Positions 7,402 through 16,089 of a DNA stretch of 48,132 nucleotides are shown here, one piece after another; position 1 is the stretch's first letter; the number at the start of each line of letters is the position of its first letter. The notes beneath the pieces are model-generated. The model did not search any database, was not told the origin of the DNA, and was given only the letters and a program-made list of their open reading frames with translations. The position numbers and the translations under genes are program-made. The DNA lies in the NCBI GenBank assembly GCA_934149115.1, contig CAKPDW010000004.1, forward strand, positions 1 through 48,132. The letters run 5' to 3'. This DNA comes from an uncultured Clostridia bacterium. GTDB lineage: Bacteria > Bacillota > Clostridia > TANB77 > CAG-508.

Positions 7402-8640
7402 ATGAATTTTGCCAAAAATAAGTATAAGATAATAATTGTTTTAGTGTTAATAATTATTATTGGTGTGGCTGGGGTACTATTTTTTTTGAATAAGAAAGGT
7501 GTATTAAAATTAGATATTATTCAGAATATTGAACATAATATAGAGAAGGATAAAGAAACAGAAACTGTTAATAATCCGATAGCTACTATGGAAATAGAAG
7601 ATTATGGTACTGTGAAAATTGAATTATATCCTGATGTTGCACCAAATACTGTAAAGAATTTTATTGCATTAGCAAATAATGAATTTTATGATGGACTTAC
7701 ATTTCATAGAATAGTAAAAGATTTTGTAATACAGGGTGGAGCGTATTTTCCAGATATAGGATACTATAAAAGTAATGAAGATGGAGTTTTAGAAGATACT
7801 GATACTGAAGTGGATAGAATGTCTGAAGAAGCACCTTTTTTAAGTGATATAGATAATACTATATCTTGGGAAGATAGTAATGATAAGCAATATGCTATAA
7901 AGGGTGAATTTTCAGATAATGGTTATGATAATTCATTAAGTCATACTGAAGGTGTTATTTCTATGGCTCGATGTGATTATTCAAATGTTGGGGCGACAAA
8001 AACAGGATATAATACTGCTGGGACACAATTTTTTATTGTAACAAAGGATACTCCAAGTCTTGATGGTTACTATGCAAGTTTTGGAAAAGTAATAGAGGGA
8101 ATGGATATTGTACATAAAATAGAAAATCTAGAGACAACAGATGAAACACCTAAAAATCCACCAACTATAACAAGTATAAGAGTTGATACTTTTGGTAAAG
8201 ATTATGGTTTACCAGATACTACGGATTATATTACCCTTATGAAATTATATGGATTAGAAGATACAACTGAAAAACCTGTAAATACAAGATTAGAGAGAAA
8301 GCAAGAATCAGATAAGATAAAACAAGAAAATAAAAATAAAAAAGAATTTGTACAAGAAGTAAATCCTCAATTAGTTTCAATTGCAAAACAACATGGTTAT
8401 AATTATATTTCATCAGAAGTGTGGAGAACATTAAGTAATAAAGATTACGTTATTTTATTATCAATGAGTGATCCAAGATATTCATTAGCTAAATATTATC
8501 AGCTTATTGAATTTGATCCTAATTCTAAAATGATAATTAAATCTAGTGGATTATTTAACAGTGATGATCGTTCAATTGTTAGTGCTGAATTTATTGATGT
8601 ATGGGGATATAATGAGGGAAAAGGTTTACTAACTTATTAA
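7402..8640 (+). CDS. Membrane-anchored cyclophilin-type peptidyl-prolyl isomerase
   Basis: A 412-residue protein that should catalyse cis-trans isomerisation of proline bonds outside the membrane. The start MNFAKNKYK is chosen over an upstream in-frame start because GGAGG lies eight bases before it. A membrane segment at residues 9-30 (IIIVLVLIIIIGVAGVLFF) is an anchor or signal. The cyclophilin domain spans about 60-265 and shows FHRIVKDFVIQGG and GTQFFIV, the catalytic-site landmarks. An insertion of about 50 acidic residues splits the domain between these motifs. The last 130 residues are charged and of unknown function. It has its own promoter and a strong terminator. Confidence 0.9.
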   Translation: MNFAKNKYKIIIVLVLIIIIGVAGVLFFLNKKGVLKLDIIQNIEHNIEKDKETETVNNPIATMEIEDYGTVKIELYPDVAPNTVKNFIALANNEFYDGLTFHRIVKDFVIQGGAYFPDIGYYKSNEDGVLEDTDTEVDRMSEEAPFLSDIDNTISWEDSNDKQYAIKGEFSDNGYDNSLSHTEGVISMARCDYSNVGATKTGYNTAGTQFFIVTKDTPSLDGYYASFGKVIEGMDIVHKIENLETTDETPKNPPTITSIRVDTFGKDYGLPDTTDYITLMKLYGLEDTTEKPVNTRLERKQESDKIKQENKNKKEFVQEVNPQLVSIAKQHGYNYISSEVWRTLSNKDYVILLSMSDPRYSLAKYYQLIEFDPNSKMIIKSSGLFNSDDRSIVSAEFIDVWGYNEGKGLLTY

Positions 8641-8671
8641 TACTGAATATGAATTTATGATAAATTTATTG

Positions 8672-8714
8672 AAAGCCTAAGATAAATATGATGAATTTTA
8701 TCTTAGGCTTTTTT
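8672..8714 (+). terminator. Terminator of the cyclophilin gene
   Basis: Perfect 15-base arms AAAGCCTAAGATAAA / TTTATCTTAGGCTTT followed by TTT. Confidence 0.9.
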
Positions 8715-8753
8715 AATATAATAGAAAAGTCATGCTGACTTTTCTATTATATT
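8715..8753. repeat. Perfect 18-base inverted repeat
   Basis: AATATAATAGAAAAGTCA and its exact complement surround a TGC loop. It directly follows the terminator and lies between convergent genes. With no T run, it is more likely a structural or cruciform element than a terminator. Confidence 0.75.
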
Positions 8754-8760
8754 AAAAATT

Positions 8761-8803
8761 GCACAGAAAATTTATAAAATAAATTTTCGCGCTCGAACAA
8801 ATT
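8761..8803. repeat. Dispersed intergenic repeat, copy 2 (5' part)
   Basis: Hairpin GAAAATTTAT / ATAAATTTTC at 8766-8788, then CGCGCTCGAACAAA. Compare CGCGCGCGAACAAA in copy 3 and the GCACAGAAA start in copy 1. The gap 8641-8954 has no gene. Confidence 0.6.
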
Positions 8804-8880
8804 TACTGAAAATTTCAATTTTATAGAAAAATATAAAGAGTAGAGTAAAGACTGAAAATTGAAAATTTTCAGATTTGTTC
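8795..8880. repeat. Imperfect long inverted repeat
   Basis: GAACAAATTTACTGAAAA at the left is matched by TTTTCAGATTTGTTC at the right, with further pairing of AATTTCAATTTT against AAAATTGAAAA. It ends about 75 bases from the glmS stop codon. Confidence 0.65.
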
Positions 8881-8954
8881 AGCAATAGAAAGTTCAAAGA
8901 ACTTCTTATTATAATATTTGATTTGATTTATAATTAAAAACTTTTAAAACTATT

Positions 8955-10793
8955 TTATTCAACCGTAACTGATTTTGCTAGGTTTCTTGGTTTATCAACA
9001 TCTAGACCTTTTTCTTTAGAAATGTAATAAGCAAATAATTGAAGTGGAATAGTTGATAAAACAGGTGAGATTAGAGGATTTGTTTCTGGAATTTTTATTA
9101 CATTATCAAAACTTTGATCTCCTAAATCTTGATTTGTAACAATTAATGTTTTTGCACCTCTAGTAATTACTTCTTGTAAATTGCTTATAGTTTTTGGCGT
9201 TATTGCTGGGTCAGTCATGATTGCAATAACTGTAATTCCTTTTTCAATTAGTGAGATAGGTCCATGTTTTAATTCACCAGCTGCATATGCATCTGAATGA
9301 ATATATGAAATTTCTTTTAATTTTAGTGAAGCTTCTAATGCTGCTGAATAATCAATTCCTCTACCTAAGAAGAATATGTCCTTTTCAGTATATACTTTGT
9401 GTGCAAATTCTTTTACTCCACTAATGTGTTTTAATACGTAATCTGCTTGTGATGGTAGTTTTAATATATCTGATTTTAATTGTTTGATTACATCTGATGA
9501 GTAATTTAATTTTTCAGCAAAATTTATTGCCATAAGTGTCATTAATACAATTTGTGATGTGTATGCTTTTGTTGAAGCAACAGCTATTTCTGGACCAGCA
9601 TGAGTATAAACAGTATAGTCTGCTTCACGAGTTATAGAGCTTCCAATAACATTTGAAATAGCGATTGTTTTTGCTCCTTTTTCTTTAGAAAGTTTTAATG
9701 CAGCAATTGTGTCTGCTGTTTCACCTGATTGGCTTACAAATATTACTAAAGTTTTTTCATCTATTAAAGGATCTCTATATCTAAATTCTGATGCTATATC
9801 AACTTCTGTTTGAACTTTACAAAGTTTTTCAAATAATGGTTTTGCTGCAAGTCCTGCGTGCATAGCTGTTCCACATGCTACAATATATATTCTATTTAAT
9901 GATTCTAGATATTCTTTAGATAAATCTAAACCTTCTATAGAACATTTTCCGTCTGCTGTTAATCTTGATCCAATTGTTTCTCTGATAGATGTAGGTTGTT
10001 CATATATTTCTTTTAACATGAAATCTTCATAACCATCTTTTTCAGCAGCAGAAGCATTCCAATCAATATTAACAAGTTCTTTTTTTATAGGGTTTAAATC
10101 TGAATCATAAAATTCTGCATTATCTTTTGATAAAACAACATATTCATAATCGTTTAATAGATAAAAATCTTTTGTGTAAGAAAGAATTGCAGGGATATCT
10201 GAGCTAATATAATTTTCTGTTGCAGTTTTTCCTATAACAAGAGGACTGTCTTTTCTAACAACAATCATTTTATCAGGCATATATGAAGAAATGATTTCTA
10301 GAGCAAAACTTCCTTTTAGTTCTGAACACGCTGATACAACAGCTCTTAAAAATCTTTTATCATCATTGTTTGTATCTTTTTCATAATAGTAATCAATTAA
10401 ATTTGGAATAGTTTCTGTATCTGTTTCAGAATAGAATGTGTATCCGTTCTTTGTCAAAAATTCTCTAAGTTCATGATAATTTTCAATAATACCATTGTGT
10501 ACTACTGCAAAATTTTTCTTATTATCTATATGAGGGTGAGAGTTTTCATTAGAAGGTTTTCCATGAGTAGCCCATCTTGTATGAGCTATACCGATTGTAC
10601 CTGTTAAATCGTTTATACCTGGGACTTTTTCTAATTCAGAAACTCTACCTTTACTTTTTATTATATTTATGCCACTTTTCTCCATAGTAGCAACTCCTGC
10701 AGAGTCATAACCTCTGTATTCAAGTCTTAATAGACCATTAATTAATATAGGTTCAGCCTTTTTAGTTCCTATATATCCAACAATACCACACAT
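8955..10793 (-). CDS. glmS: Glutamine--fructose-6-phosphate aminotransferase
   Basis: Makes glucosamine-6-phosphate from fructose-6-phosphate and glutamine, the first step towards UDP-GlcNAc for peptidoglycan and for the polysaccharide locus in this window. The 612 residues match the usual length. It starts MCGIVGYIG, with Cys2 as the glutaminase nucleophile once Met is removed. The glutaminase domain covers about 1-220 (RWATHGKP, HNGIIENY). Two SIS sugar-isomerase domains follow (SQSGETADT near 360; the second near 460-600). The end is the conserved DVDKPRNLAKSVTVE. It is transcribed alone behind a glmS ribozyme. Confidence 0.98.
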   Translation of the reverse strand: MCGIVGYIGTKKAEPILINGLLRLEYRGYDSAGVATMEKSGINIIKSKGRVSELEKVPGINDLTGTIGIAHTRWATHGKPSNENSHPHIDNKKNFAVVHNGIIENYHELREFLTKNGYTFYSETDTETIPNLIDYYYEKDTNNDDKRFLRAVVSACSELKGSFALEIISSYMPDKMIVVRKDSPLVIGKTATENYISSDIPAILSYTKDFYLLNDYEYVVLSKDNAEFYDSDLNPIKKELVNIDWNASAAEKDGYEDFMLKEIYEQPTSIRETIGSRLTADGKCSIEGLDLSKEYLESLNRIYIVACGTAMHAGLAAKPLFEKLCKVQTEVDIASEFRYRDPLIDEKTLVIFVSQSGETADTIAALKLSKEKGAKTIAISNVIGSSITREADYTVYTHAGPEIAVASTKAYTSQIVLMTLMAINFAEKLNYSSDVIKQLKSDILKLPSQADYVLKHISGVKEFAHKVYTEKDIFFLGRGIDYSAALEASLKLKEISYIHSDAYAAGELKHGPISLIEKGITVIAIMTDPAITPKTISNLQEVITRGAKTLIVTNQDLGDQSFDNVIKIPETNPLISPVLSTIPLQLFAYYISKEKGLDVDKPRNLAKSVTVE

Positions 10794-10917
10794 AATATCC
10801 TCCTTAATGAATATAATAATGCTGTGTGAAAAGCATCTTAAATAAAGACAGCGAGACTGCCTAAATTTAGTATATATTATATTCTAAAATATATTATGTG
10901 AAAAAATATATTTACAT

Positions 10918-11054
10918 GAAAATGATTATTGTTTCACCATTACTGATGAACTTTGAACCTTTTCTAATGACAGTAACATGCCATAGAGCATCCGCCGAAT
11001 ATTTCGATAAACTCTAACCTCGTTAAGCGTTGAAATGACAACGCTCTGGCGCTT
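10918..11054 (-). ncRNA. glmS ribozyme-riboswitch
   Basis: On the minus strand the leader contains AGCGCCAGAGC, then AACGAGGTTAGAGTTTATCG and GGCGGATGCTCTATGGC, in the order of the glmS ribozyme core. A P3/P4-type extension follows, ending GGTGAAACAATAATC. Self-cleavage would fall between A (11053) and G (11052). Glucosamine-6-phosphate is the known cofactor. It lies about 125 bases before the glmS start. Confidence 0.95.
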
Positions 11055-11124
11055 GTTTCTAATTATTTTTTCCTCCTTTCAAAATGAATTTTTTTATATT
11101 TTATTCACATTACATGCATATATT

Positions 11125-11153
11125 ACTATAAATGAAAAAAAAATGCAAATCAA
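11125..11153 (-). promoter_or_regulatory. Promoter of glmS
   Basis: Minus-strand TTGATT, 17 bases, TATAGT, about 70 bases before the ribozyme core. It lies back to back with the hpt promoter. Confidence 0.65.
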
Positions 11154-11154
11154 T

Positions 11155-11183
11155 TTGCAATACTAAAATAATACATATATAAT
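11155..11183 (+). promoter_or_regulatory. Promoter of hpt-uvrC
   Basis: TTGCAA, 17 bases, TATAAT. It adjoins the divergent glmS promoter with only one base between the -35 elements. Confidence 0.75.
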
Positions 11184-11206
11184 TAATATATAGAATAATT
11201 GGATAT

Positions 11207-11262
11207 AAAATGTTGAAAAAAACAAAGATAACTTTAAATATCTTAAATTTTCAACATATTTT
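11207..11262 (+). promoter_or_regulatory. Leader hairpin before hpt
   Basis: Nested stems: AAAATGTTGAAAA pairs with TTTTCAACATATTTT, and inside it AAGATA pairs with TATCTT around an eight-base loop. It sits in the transcribed leader between the promoter and hpt. It is followed by TTTTGTTT, so it could act as an attenuator; no known riboswitch class is recognised. Confidence 0.4.
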
Positions 11263-11293
11263 GTTTCCATAGAAGAAAGGATTTGAAATAAAA

Positions 11294-11812
11294 ATGAATT
11301 TAAAAACATTGATTAGTAAAGAAGAATTAGACAAGAGAATACAGGAAATTGCAAATCAAATTACAGAGGATTATAAAAATCAAGAAGTTATTATAGTGTG
11401 TATACTTACAGGTGCTGTTTATTTTGCAACAGATTTAACTAAGTATATTAAAAATGATACTTTAAAAATAGAATTTATGAAGGTTTCAAGCTATGGAAAT
11501 TCAAAAGAGAGTACAGGAGAAGTTAAGATAAAAAAAGATTTAGAAAATAGTATTTCTGGAAAAAATGTAATTATTGTAGAAGATATAATAGATACAGGTT
11601 TAACAATGAAAACTTTGAAAAAATATTTACTAGAAAAAAATCCAGCTTCTTTAAAAATATGTACATTGTTAGATAAAAAAGAAAGAAGAAAAGTAGAGAT
11701 GGAAGCTGATTATGTAGGTTTTGATATACCAAATAAATTTGTGCTAGGGTATGGTTTGGATTATGAAGAATATTATAGAAATTTACCATATATAGCTTAT
11801 TGTGAGGATTAG
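11294..11812 (+). CDS. hpt: Hypoxanthine phosphoribosyltransferase
   Basis: Salvages hypoxanthine and guanine to IMP and GMP using PRPP. The 172 residues match the usual length. The PRPP-binding loop VIIVEDIIDTGLTM is at about residues 94-107, and the purine-pocket region lies near VGFDIPNKFVLGYGLDY close to the end. AGAAAGG lies a rather long 13 bases before ATG, but an in-frame TTG nearer to it is followed by a stop, so this start stands. It is followed one base later by uvrC. The leader hairpin at 11207-11262 may regulate the pair. Confidence 0.95.
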   Translation: MNLKTLISKEELDKRIQEIANQITEDYKNQEVIIVCILTGAVYFATDLTKYIKNDTLKIEFMKVSSYGNSKESTGEVKIKKDLENSISGKNVIIVEDIIDTGLTMKTLKKYLLEKNPASLKICTLLDKKERRKVEMEADYVGFDIPNKFVLGYGLDYEEYYRNLPYIAYCED

Positions 11813-11813
11813 G

Positions 11814-13601
11814 ATGTTTAATATAGAAGCGGAATTGAAAAAATTGCCACATAAACCAGGCGTATATATAATGAGAAATAAGGATGATGATATTATATAT
11901 GTTGGTAAGGCTATTTCTTTGAAAAATCGTGTTACTCAATATTTTAGAAAAAATAACAAAACTCAAAGAATTAAAAATATGGTATCATTGATAGATCATT
12001 TTGAATATATTGTGTGTGATAATGAGGCAGAAGCATTAATTTTAGAGTGTAATTTGATTAAGGAAAATCGACCTAAGTTTAATGTTTTGCTTAAAGATGA
12101 TAAAACATATCCATATATTAGAATAGGTATGAAAGAGGAGTATCCAAGTATATACATAACTAGAAGAATTCAAAATGATGGGGCAAAGTATTTTGGACCA
12201 TATGCAAATCCTGGTGCGGCAAAAGAAATGTTAAATTTTATAAAAGAGAGATTTCAAATAAGACAATGTAAAACGTTTAAGTTTAATGATAGAGCGTGTT
12301 TGAATTATCATATAAAGAAATGTTTGGCACCATGTATGAAATATGTTTCAAGAGAAGACTATATGGTACAGATTAATCAAATAATTATGTTATTAGAGGG
12401 AAAGACAAATAAAATTCTAAAAGAACTTGAAGCAGAAATGAAAGATGCATCTTCTAAATTTGAGTTTGAAAAAGCTGCAATGATAAGAGATAGAATGAAT
12501 GCAATAGAGAGAATATCTGCAAAACAAAAAGTGTCTAATATTTCAGAAAATAATATAGATGTTATTGGTGTTTATAAAAATGAGCTATCTGTATGTGTTG
12601 AAATATTTTTTGTTCGTGGTAGCAAAATGATAGATAGAGAGCACTACTTTTTTGATGAGCTTAAAGATATGGATACAAAAGAAATATTATCAGGTTTTAT
12701 AAAACAATATTATTTAGGAAAATTGGAGTTTCCAAATAAGATAATGATTCAAGATGAAATAGAAGATAAAGAGATAATAGAACAGTGGCTAACAAGTAGT
12801 GCAGGAAGAAAAGTTGAGATTAAAACTCCTCAAAAAGGTGAAAAACTTCGTTTTGTGGAGATGGCTGAGAATAATGCAAAAATAACGTTAGAAAATAAAT
12901 CTAAAGATAAATATGAAATTTTAAATGAATTAAAAAAAGTTCTAGATTTACCTGGACTACCACATAAAATTGAAAGTTTTGATATTTCAAATATTTCTGG
13001 AACATATATTGTTGCAGGAATGTGTGTTGCACAAAATGGAGTTATAAAAAGAAATATGTCTAGGAGGTTTAAAATAAAAACTGTTTATGGACAAGATGAC
13101 CCTAAATGTACAGAAGAAGTTGTTACAAGAAGGTTGAAACATTCAATTGAAAATCCTAAAGGTGGTTTTGGAACTTTACCTGATTTGATTTTAGCTGATG
13201 GTGGTATAACTCAAATAAAAGCAATAAAAAGAGCATTAGATGTTTATAATTTACGTGAAAAAATACCTGTATATGGAATGGTAAAAGATGATAAACATTC
13301 GACTAGAGCTTTAGTAGATGAATATAGAAGGGAATATGCAATTTCTGATAATTTGTTTTTCTTTATAACAAATTTACAAAATGAGGTTCATAATACTGCG
13401 ATTGAATATCATAGAAAATTAAGAGAAAAAGGGATGACAAAATCTGAATTAGATGATGTTGATGGAATAGGAAAAACAAGGAGAGATGCTTTATTAAAGA
13501 AATTTGGAACTATTGAAAAAATAAAAAATGCTAGTATTGAGGAATTACTTGAAGTAAAAGGGATAACAGAGGAGATAGCAAAAAGATTGAAAAATTTATG
13601 A
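11814..13601 (+). CDS. uvrC: Excinuclease ABC subunit C
   Basis: Makes both cuts around DNA damage in nucleotide excision repair, together with UvrA and UvrB. The protein has 595 residues. The GIY-YIG nuclease domain (KPGVYIMRN...IYVGKA) is at about 10-90. A cysteine cluster (CLNYHIKKCLAPCM) lies near 160-175 and the UVR motif (FEFEKAAMIRDRM) near 215. The RNase H-like endonuclease domain follows, with FDISNISG near 390 and LILADGG near 455. Two helix-hairpin-helix motifs are at the end. ATG at 11814 is preferred to an in-frame GTG at 11802 because GAGG is six bases upstream. It is coupled to hpt. Confidence 0.97.
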   Translation: MFNIEAELKKLPHKPGVYIMRNKDDDIIYVGKAISLKNRVTQYFRKNNKTQRIKNMVSLIDHFEYIVCDNEAEALILECNLIKENRPKFNVLLKDDKTYPYIRIGMKEEYPSIYITRRIQNDGAKYFGPYANPGAAKEMLNFIKERFQIRQCKTFKFNDRACLNYHIKKCLAPCMKYVSREDYMVQINQIIMLLEGKTNKILKELEAEMKDASSKFEFEKAAMIRDRMNAIERISAKQKVSNISENNIDVIGVYKNELSVCVEIFFVRGSKMIDREHYFFDELKDMDTKEILSGFIKQYYLGKLEFPNKIMIQDEIEDKEIIEQWLTSSAGRKVEIKTPQKGEKLRFVEMAENNAKITLENKSKDKYEILNELKKVLDLPGLPHKIESFDISNISGTYIVAGMCVAQNGVIKRNMSRRFKIKTVYGQDDPKCTEEVVTRRLKHSIENPKGGFGTLPDLILADGGITQIKAIKRALDVYNLREKIPVYGMVKDDKHSTRALVDEYRREYAISDNLFFFITNLQNEVHNTAIEYHRKLREKGMTKSELDDVDGIGKTRRDALLKKFGTIEKIKNASIEELLEVKGITEEIAKRLKNL

Positions 13602-13605
13602 TGTT

Positions 13606-13634
13606 TTGACGATTTCAGTTAAAGGTGATATAAT
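13606..13634 (+). promoter_or_regulatory. Promoter of the small membrane protein gene
   Basis: TTGACG, 17 bases, TATAAT, starting four bases after the uvrC stop codon. Confidence 0.85.
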
Positions 13635-13676
13635 TAAGATATCAATTGTTAGAAGCACAAATTATGGAGGTTTGTT

Positions 13677-14114
13677 ATGGAGAAAAGACGGAAAACAAAT
13701 GGTATTAGATTTGTGTTTATCGCTATATTTGTAGCGGTAATTTTCATATTTGGAAGTAATTTAGAAGTCGTTTTAAGGAATGTAGTGTACACTTATGTAC
13801 CTATAGACAAGGCATATTACTGGATTGTTAATATGACAATTGGTTTAGTATTTGCTTTTGTAGTTTCAAATTTTAAAGGCACTAGCAAAATAACTTTATT
13901 ACTAGTATTTTTAACTGTGACAATTGGTGCTGAGTGTGTTATTTGGCACAGACCAGAGGTACTAAAGTTATTAGTCAAGAATACAATAGACAGAGAGAAA
14001 ATCTTTAATGAGGTTGTATTTTTGATTAAAGCAGTAATTTGTTTTTATATTTATACTAAGGTTCCGGTTTTTTCCCCGACGAAAGAGTATAAAGAGAAAA
14101 ACAAAGAGAAATAA
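13677..14114 (+). CDS. Unknown four-helix membrane protein with CGG at codon 5
   Basis: A 145-residue protein that I do not recognise. A basic N-terminus (MEKRRKTNG) is followed by four hydrophobic stretches near residues 10-30, 40-62, 68-90 and 108-128, and a charged tail (KEYKEKNKEK). The N-terminus should be cytoplasmic. GGAGG lies seven bases before ATG. It has its own strong promoter and terminator. Codon use is atypical near the end (gttccg, ccgacg). Codon 5 is CGG, one of two in-frame CGG codons not explained by a frameshift. A +1 skip there would stop after 18 residues. The other such gene, at 1201, is likewise a stand-alone unit of atypical composition. Confidence 0.75.
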   Translation: MEKRRKTNGIRFVFIAIFVAVIFIFGSNLEVVLRNVVYTYVPIDKAYYWIVNMTIGLVFAFVVSNFKGTSKITLLLVFLTVTIGAECVIWHRPEVLKLLVKNTIDREKIFNEVVFLIKAVICFYIYTKVPVFSPTKEYKEKNKEK

Positions 14115-14147
14115 AGTGTAACGGTTAATTGCTTCTAAACAATTGAG

Positions 14148-14182
14148 AAAAAACCTGTTTGAGAATTCAAGCAGGTTTTTTT
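14148..14182 (+). terminator. Terminator hairpin
   Basis: AAAAAACCTG..TTGA pairs with TCAA.CAGGTTTTTT around a GAAT loop, followed by a T run. Confidence 0.9.
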
Positions 14183-14234
14183 GCGAGGCTGGACGTTGTA
14201 ATGATTTGCTATTTATTGAGATGAGTGTGAAAAC

Positions 14235-14264
14235 TTGAAATTAACTAATAAAATATGGTAAAAT
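14235..14264 (+). promoter_or_regulatory. Promoter for the 35-residue ORF and methyltransferase
   Basis: TTGAAA, 18 bases, TAAAAT, about 70 bases before the small ORF. Confidence 0.5.
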
Positions 14265-14336
14265 AATAAACATGTAGTCATATTTTGATTTTATAAGAAT
14301 ATATATAAATATAAAATAAAAAGGAGATGACTACTA

Positions 14337-14444
14337 ATGATAAAAAATAAGTATTTTAAAATAATATGTGTAATGACAGTTATAACAATTTTTGCAAATC
14401 TTGTATTGATTTATAATTTTTGTAAACTGATAAGTATTTTGTGA
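14337..14444 (+). CDS. Possible 35-residue membrane peptide
   Basis: A short ORF encoding one hydrophobic helix (IICVMTVITIFANLVLIYNF) with a basic MIKNKYFK start. An AAGGAG site lies ten bases upstream, a little far. It ends 34 bases before the methyltransferase start and shares its promoter. It could be a real small membrane protein or a leader ORF. Nothing in it is recognised, and A+T-rich sequence yields such ORFs by chance. Confidence 0.4.
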   Translation: MIKNKYFKIICVMTVITIFANLVLIYNFCKLISIL

Positions 14445-14478
14445 GAATAATAATGGACAAGTATAGGAAGGTATAAAA

Positions 14479-15339
14479 ATGAATATTGCAAATGAATGGA
14501 AAGATTATGAAATAATTGACATGGCAAATGGAGAAAAACTAGAAAGATGGGGCAATATAAAATTAATAAGACCAGATCCACAAATTATTTGGAAAAGTAA
14601 AAGCTTTCCAAATGAATGGAAAAGTGCTAATGCTAGATATAGAAGAAGCAATAAAGGTGGAGGTGCATGGGAGTATAATAAAAGATTACCAGAAAGTTGG
14701 CAAGTTAAATATAAAAATCTAACTTTTAATATAAAGCCAATGGGGTTTAAGCATACTGGTTTATTTCCTGAACAAGCTGTAAATTGGGATTGGATGATTA
14801 ATAAAATAAAGCAATCAAAAAGAAATGTAAAAGTCTTAAATTTATTTGCATATACTGGTGGAGCAACTGTTGCATGCCTTTCTGCAGGTGCTTCTGTATG
14901 TCATGTAGATTCTTCTAAAGGAATGACAACATGGGCTAAAGAAAATGTTGAAAGTTCAGGTTTGAGAGATAGACCAGTAAGATTTATAATTGATGATGTT
15001 GTTAAATTTGTACAAAGAGAAATTAGGAGAGGTAATAAATATGATGCAATTGTAATGGATCCACCATCTTATGGTAGAGGAAAAAATGGTGAGGTATGGC
15101 AGTTTGAGAACAATATTGCTGATTTAGTTGAATTGTGTATGAATGTATTGAGTGATGATCCAATATTCTTTTTGATAAATTCTTATACTACAGGAATATC
15201 ATCAAAAGTTTTAGCTGATTTATTAGAATTAAATATGAAGAAAAATAAGGGAAAAATTACATCTGGAGAAATTGGATTACCAATGAAGAATTCTAAATTA
15301 ATTTTACCATGTGGAATTTATGGTAGATGGGAAAGTTAA
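14479..15339 (+). CDS. Class I SAM-dependent rRNA-type methyltransferase
   Basis: A 286-residue methyltransferase resembling the RlmK/RlmI catalytic domain (Methyltrans_SAM family), probably acting on rRNA. The AdoMet-binding motif I is VLNLFAYTGGATVACLSAGA (residues about 114-133). The acidic loop HVDSSKG follows, and the catalytic motif DPPSYGRG is near residue 194. The protein lacks an obvious PUA domain at the N-terminus. AGGAAGG is about nine bases before the ATG. It may share a transcript with the pseudouridine synthase 58 bases downstream, which would give two RNA-modification genes together. The exact base modified cannot be told from sequence. Confidence 0.85.
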   Translation: MNIANEWKDYEIIDMANGEKLERWGNIKLIRPDPQIIWKSKSFPNEWKSANARYRRSNKGGGAWEYNKRLPESWQVKYKNLTFNIKPMGFKHTGLFPEQAVNWDWMINKIKQSKRNVKVLNLFAYTGGATVACLSAGASVCHVDSSKGMTTWAKENVESSGLRDRPVRFIIDDVVKFVQREIRRGNKYDAIVMDPPSYGRGKNGEVWQFENNIADLVELCMNVLSDDPIFFLINSYTTGISSKVLADLLELNMKKNKGKITSGEIGLPMKNSKLILPCGIYGRWES

Positions 15340-15397
15340 AGATATTATAATGTAATATTTGGAGTATGTTTAATTTGTACTAGAATATGAGGTAAAA

Positions 15398-16072
15398 ATG
15401 AAATTAAAAGTAATATACGAAGATAATCATATAATTGTTGTTGAAAAGCCTGTAAATATTCCATCACAAGGAGATAAAACTGGTGATGAGGATATGCTTA
15501 CAATAATAAAAAAGTATTTAATAGAAAAATATAATAAACCTGGTGATGCTTATTTGGGATTAGTTCATAGATTAGATAGACCTACAGGTGGTGTAATGGT
15601 TTTTGCAAAAACTTCAAAATCTGCTTCTAGATTAAGTCAACAGATAAGAGAAAAAAATTTTGAAAAAGAATATTTATGCATAGTTGATGGAAAAATGGAA
15701 AGCAATAGTGGGATTTTTGAAGATTATTTAGCTAAAAATGAAAAAAATAATTTGAGCTATGTTACTGATGAAAAAAATAAGAAGGCTAAATTTGCTAAAC
15801 TTGAATATGAAGTTTTAAAATATGTGGATGATATTGATTTGTCTCTTGTGAAAGTGAAGTTATATACAGGTAGACATCATCAAATTAGAGTTCAATTTGC
15901 AAGTAGAAATCATAGTTTGTATGGGGACCAAAAATATGGAAAACGTGGGAGAGGAAAACAGTTATGCTTATGGGCTTATAAGTTATGTTTTAATCATCCT
16001 ACAACAAAAGAAAGATTAGAATTTACTGATTATCCAGAGCCTATAGGTAGTTGGATTATTCTTGAAAAATAA
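15398..16072 (+). CDS. RluA-family pseudouridine synthase
   Basis: Converts a uridine in rRNA or tRNA to pseudouridine. The 224 residues contain only the catalytic domain. The catalytic-aspartate motif HRLDRPTGGVMVFAKT is at residues about 57-72, followed by the family pattern YLGLVHRLDR and later TGRHHQIRVQF. The S4 RNA-binding domain found in RluD is absent, so this resembles the short TruC/RluA-like clostridial proteins. The start has a weak GAGG 7 bases upstream. It is followed by two hairpins and convergent with the histidine kinase. The target is unknown. Confidence 0.9.
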   Translation: MKLKVIYEDNHIIVVEKPVNIPSQGDKTGDEDMLTIIKKYLIEKYNKPGDAYLGLVHRLDRPTGGVMVFAKTSKSASRLSQQIREKNFEKEYLCIVDGKMESNSGIFEDYLAKNEKNNLSYVTDEKNKKAKFAKLEYEVLKYVDDIDLSLVKVKLYTGRHHQIRVQFASRNHSLYGDQKYGKRGRGKQLCLWAYKLCFNHPTTKERLEFTDYPEPIGSWIILEK

Positions 16073-16089
16073 GAATATAATAAAAGCTG

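Noticed and set aside
11184..11293. Purine riboswitch before hpt
   Set aside because: The conserved loop sequences of the purine aptamer are not present; only a generic hairpin is seen.
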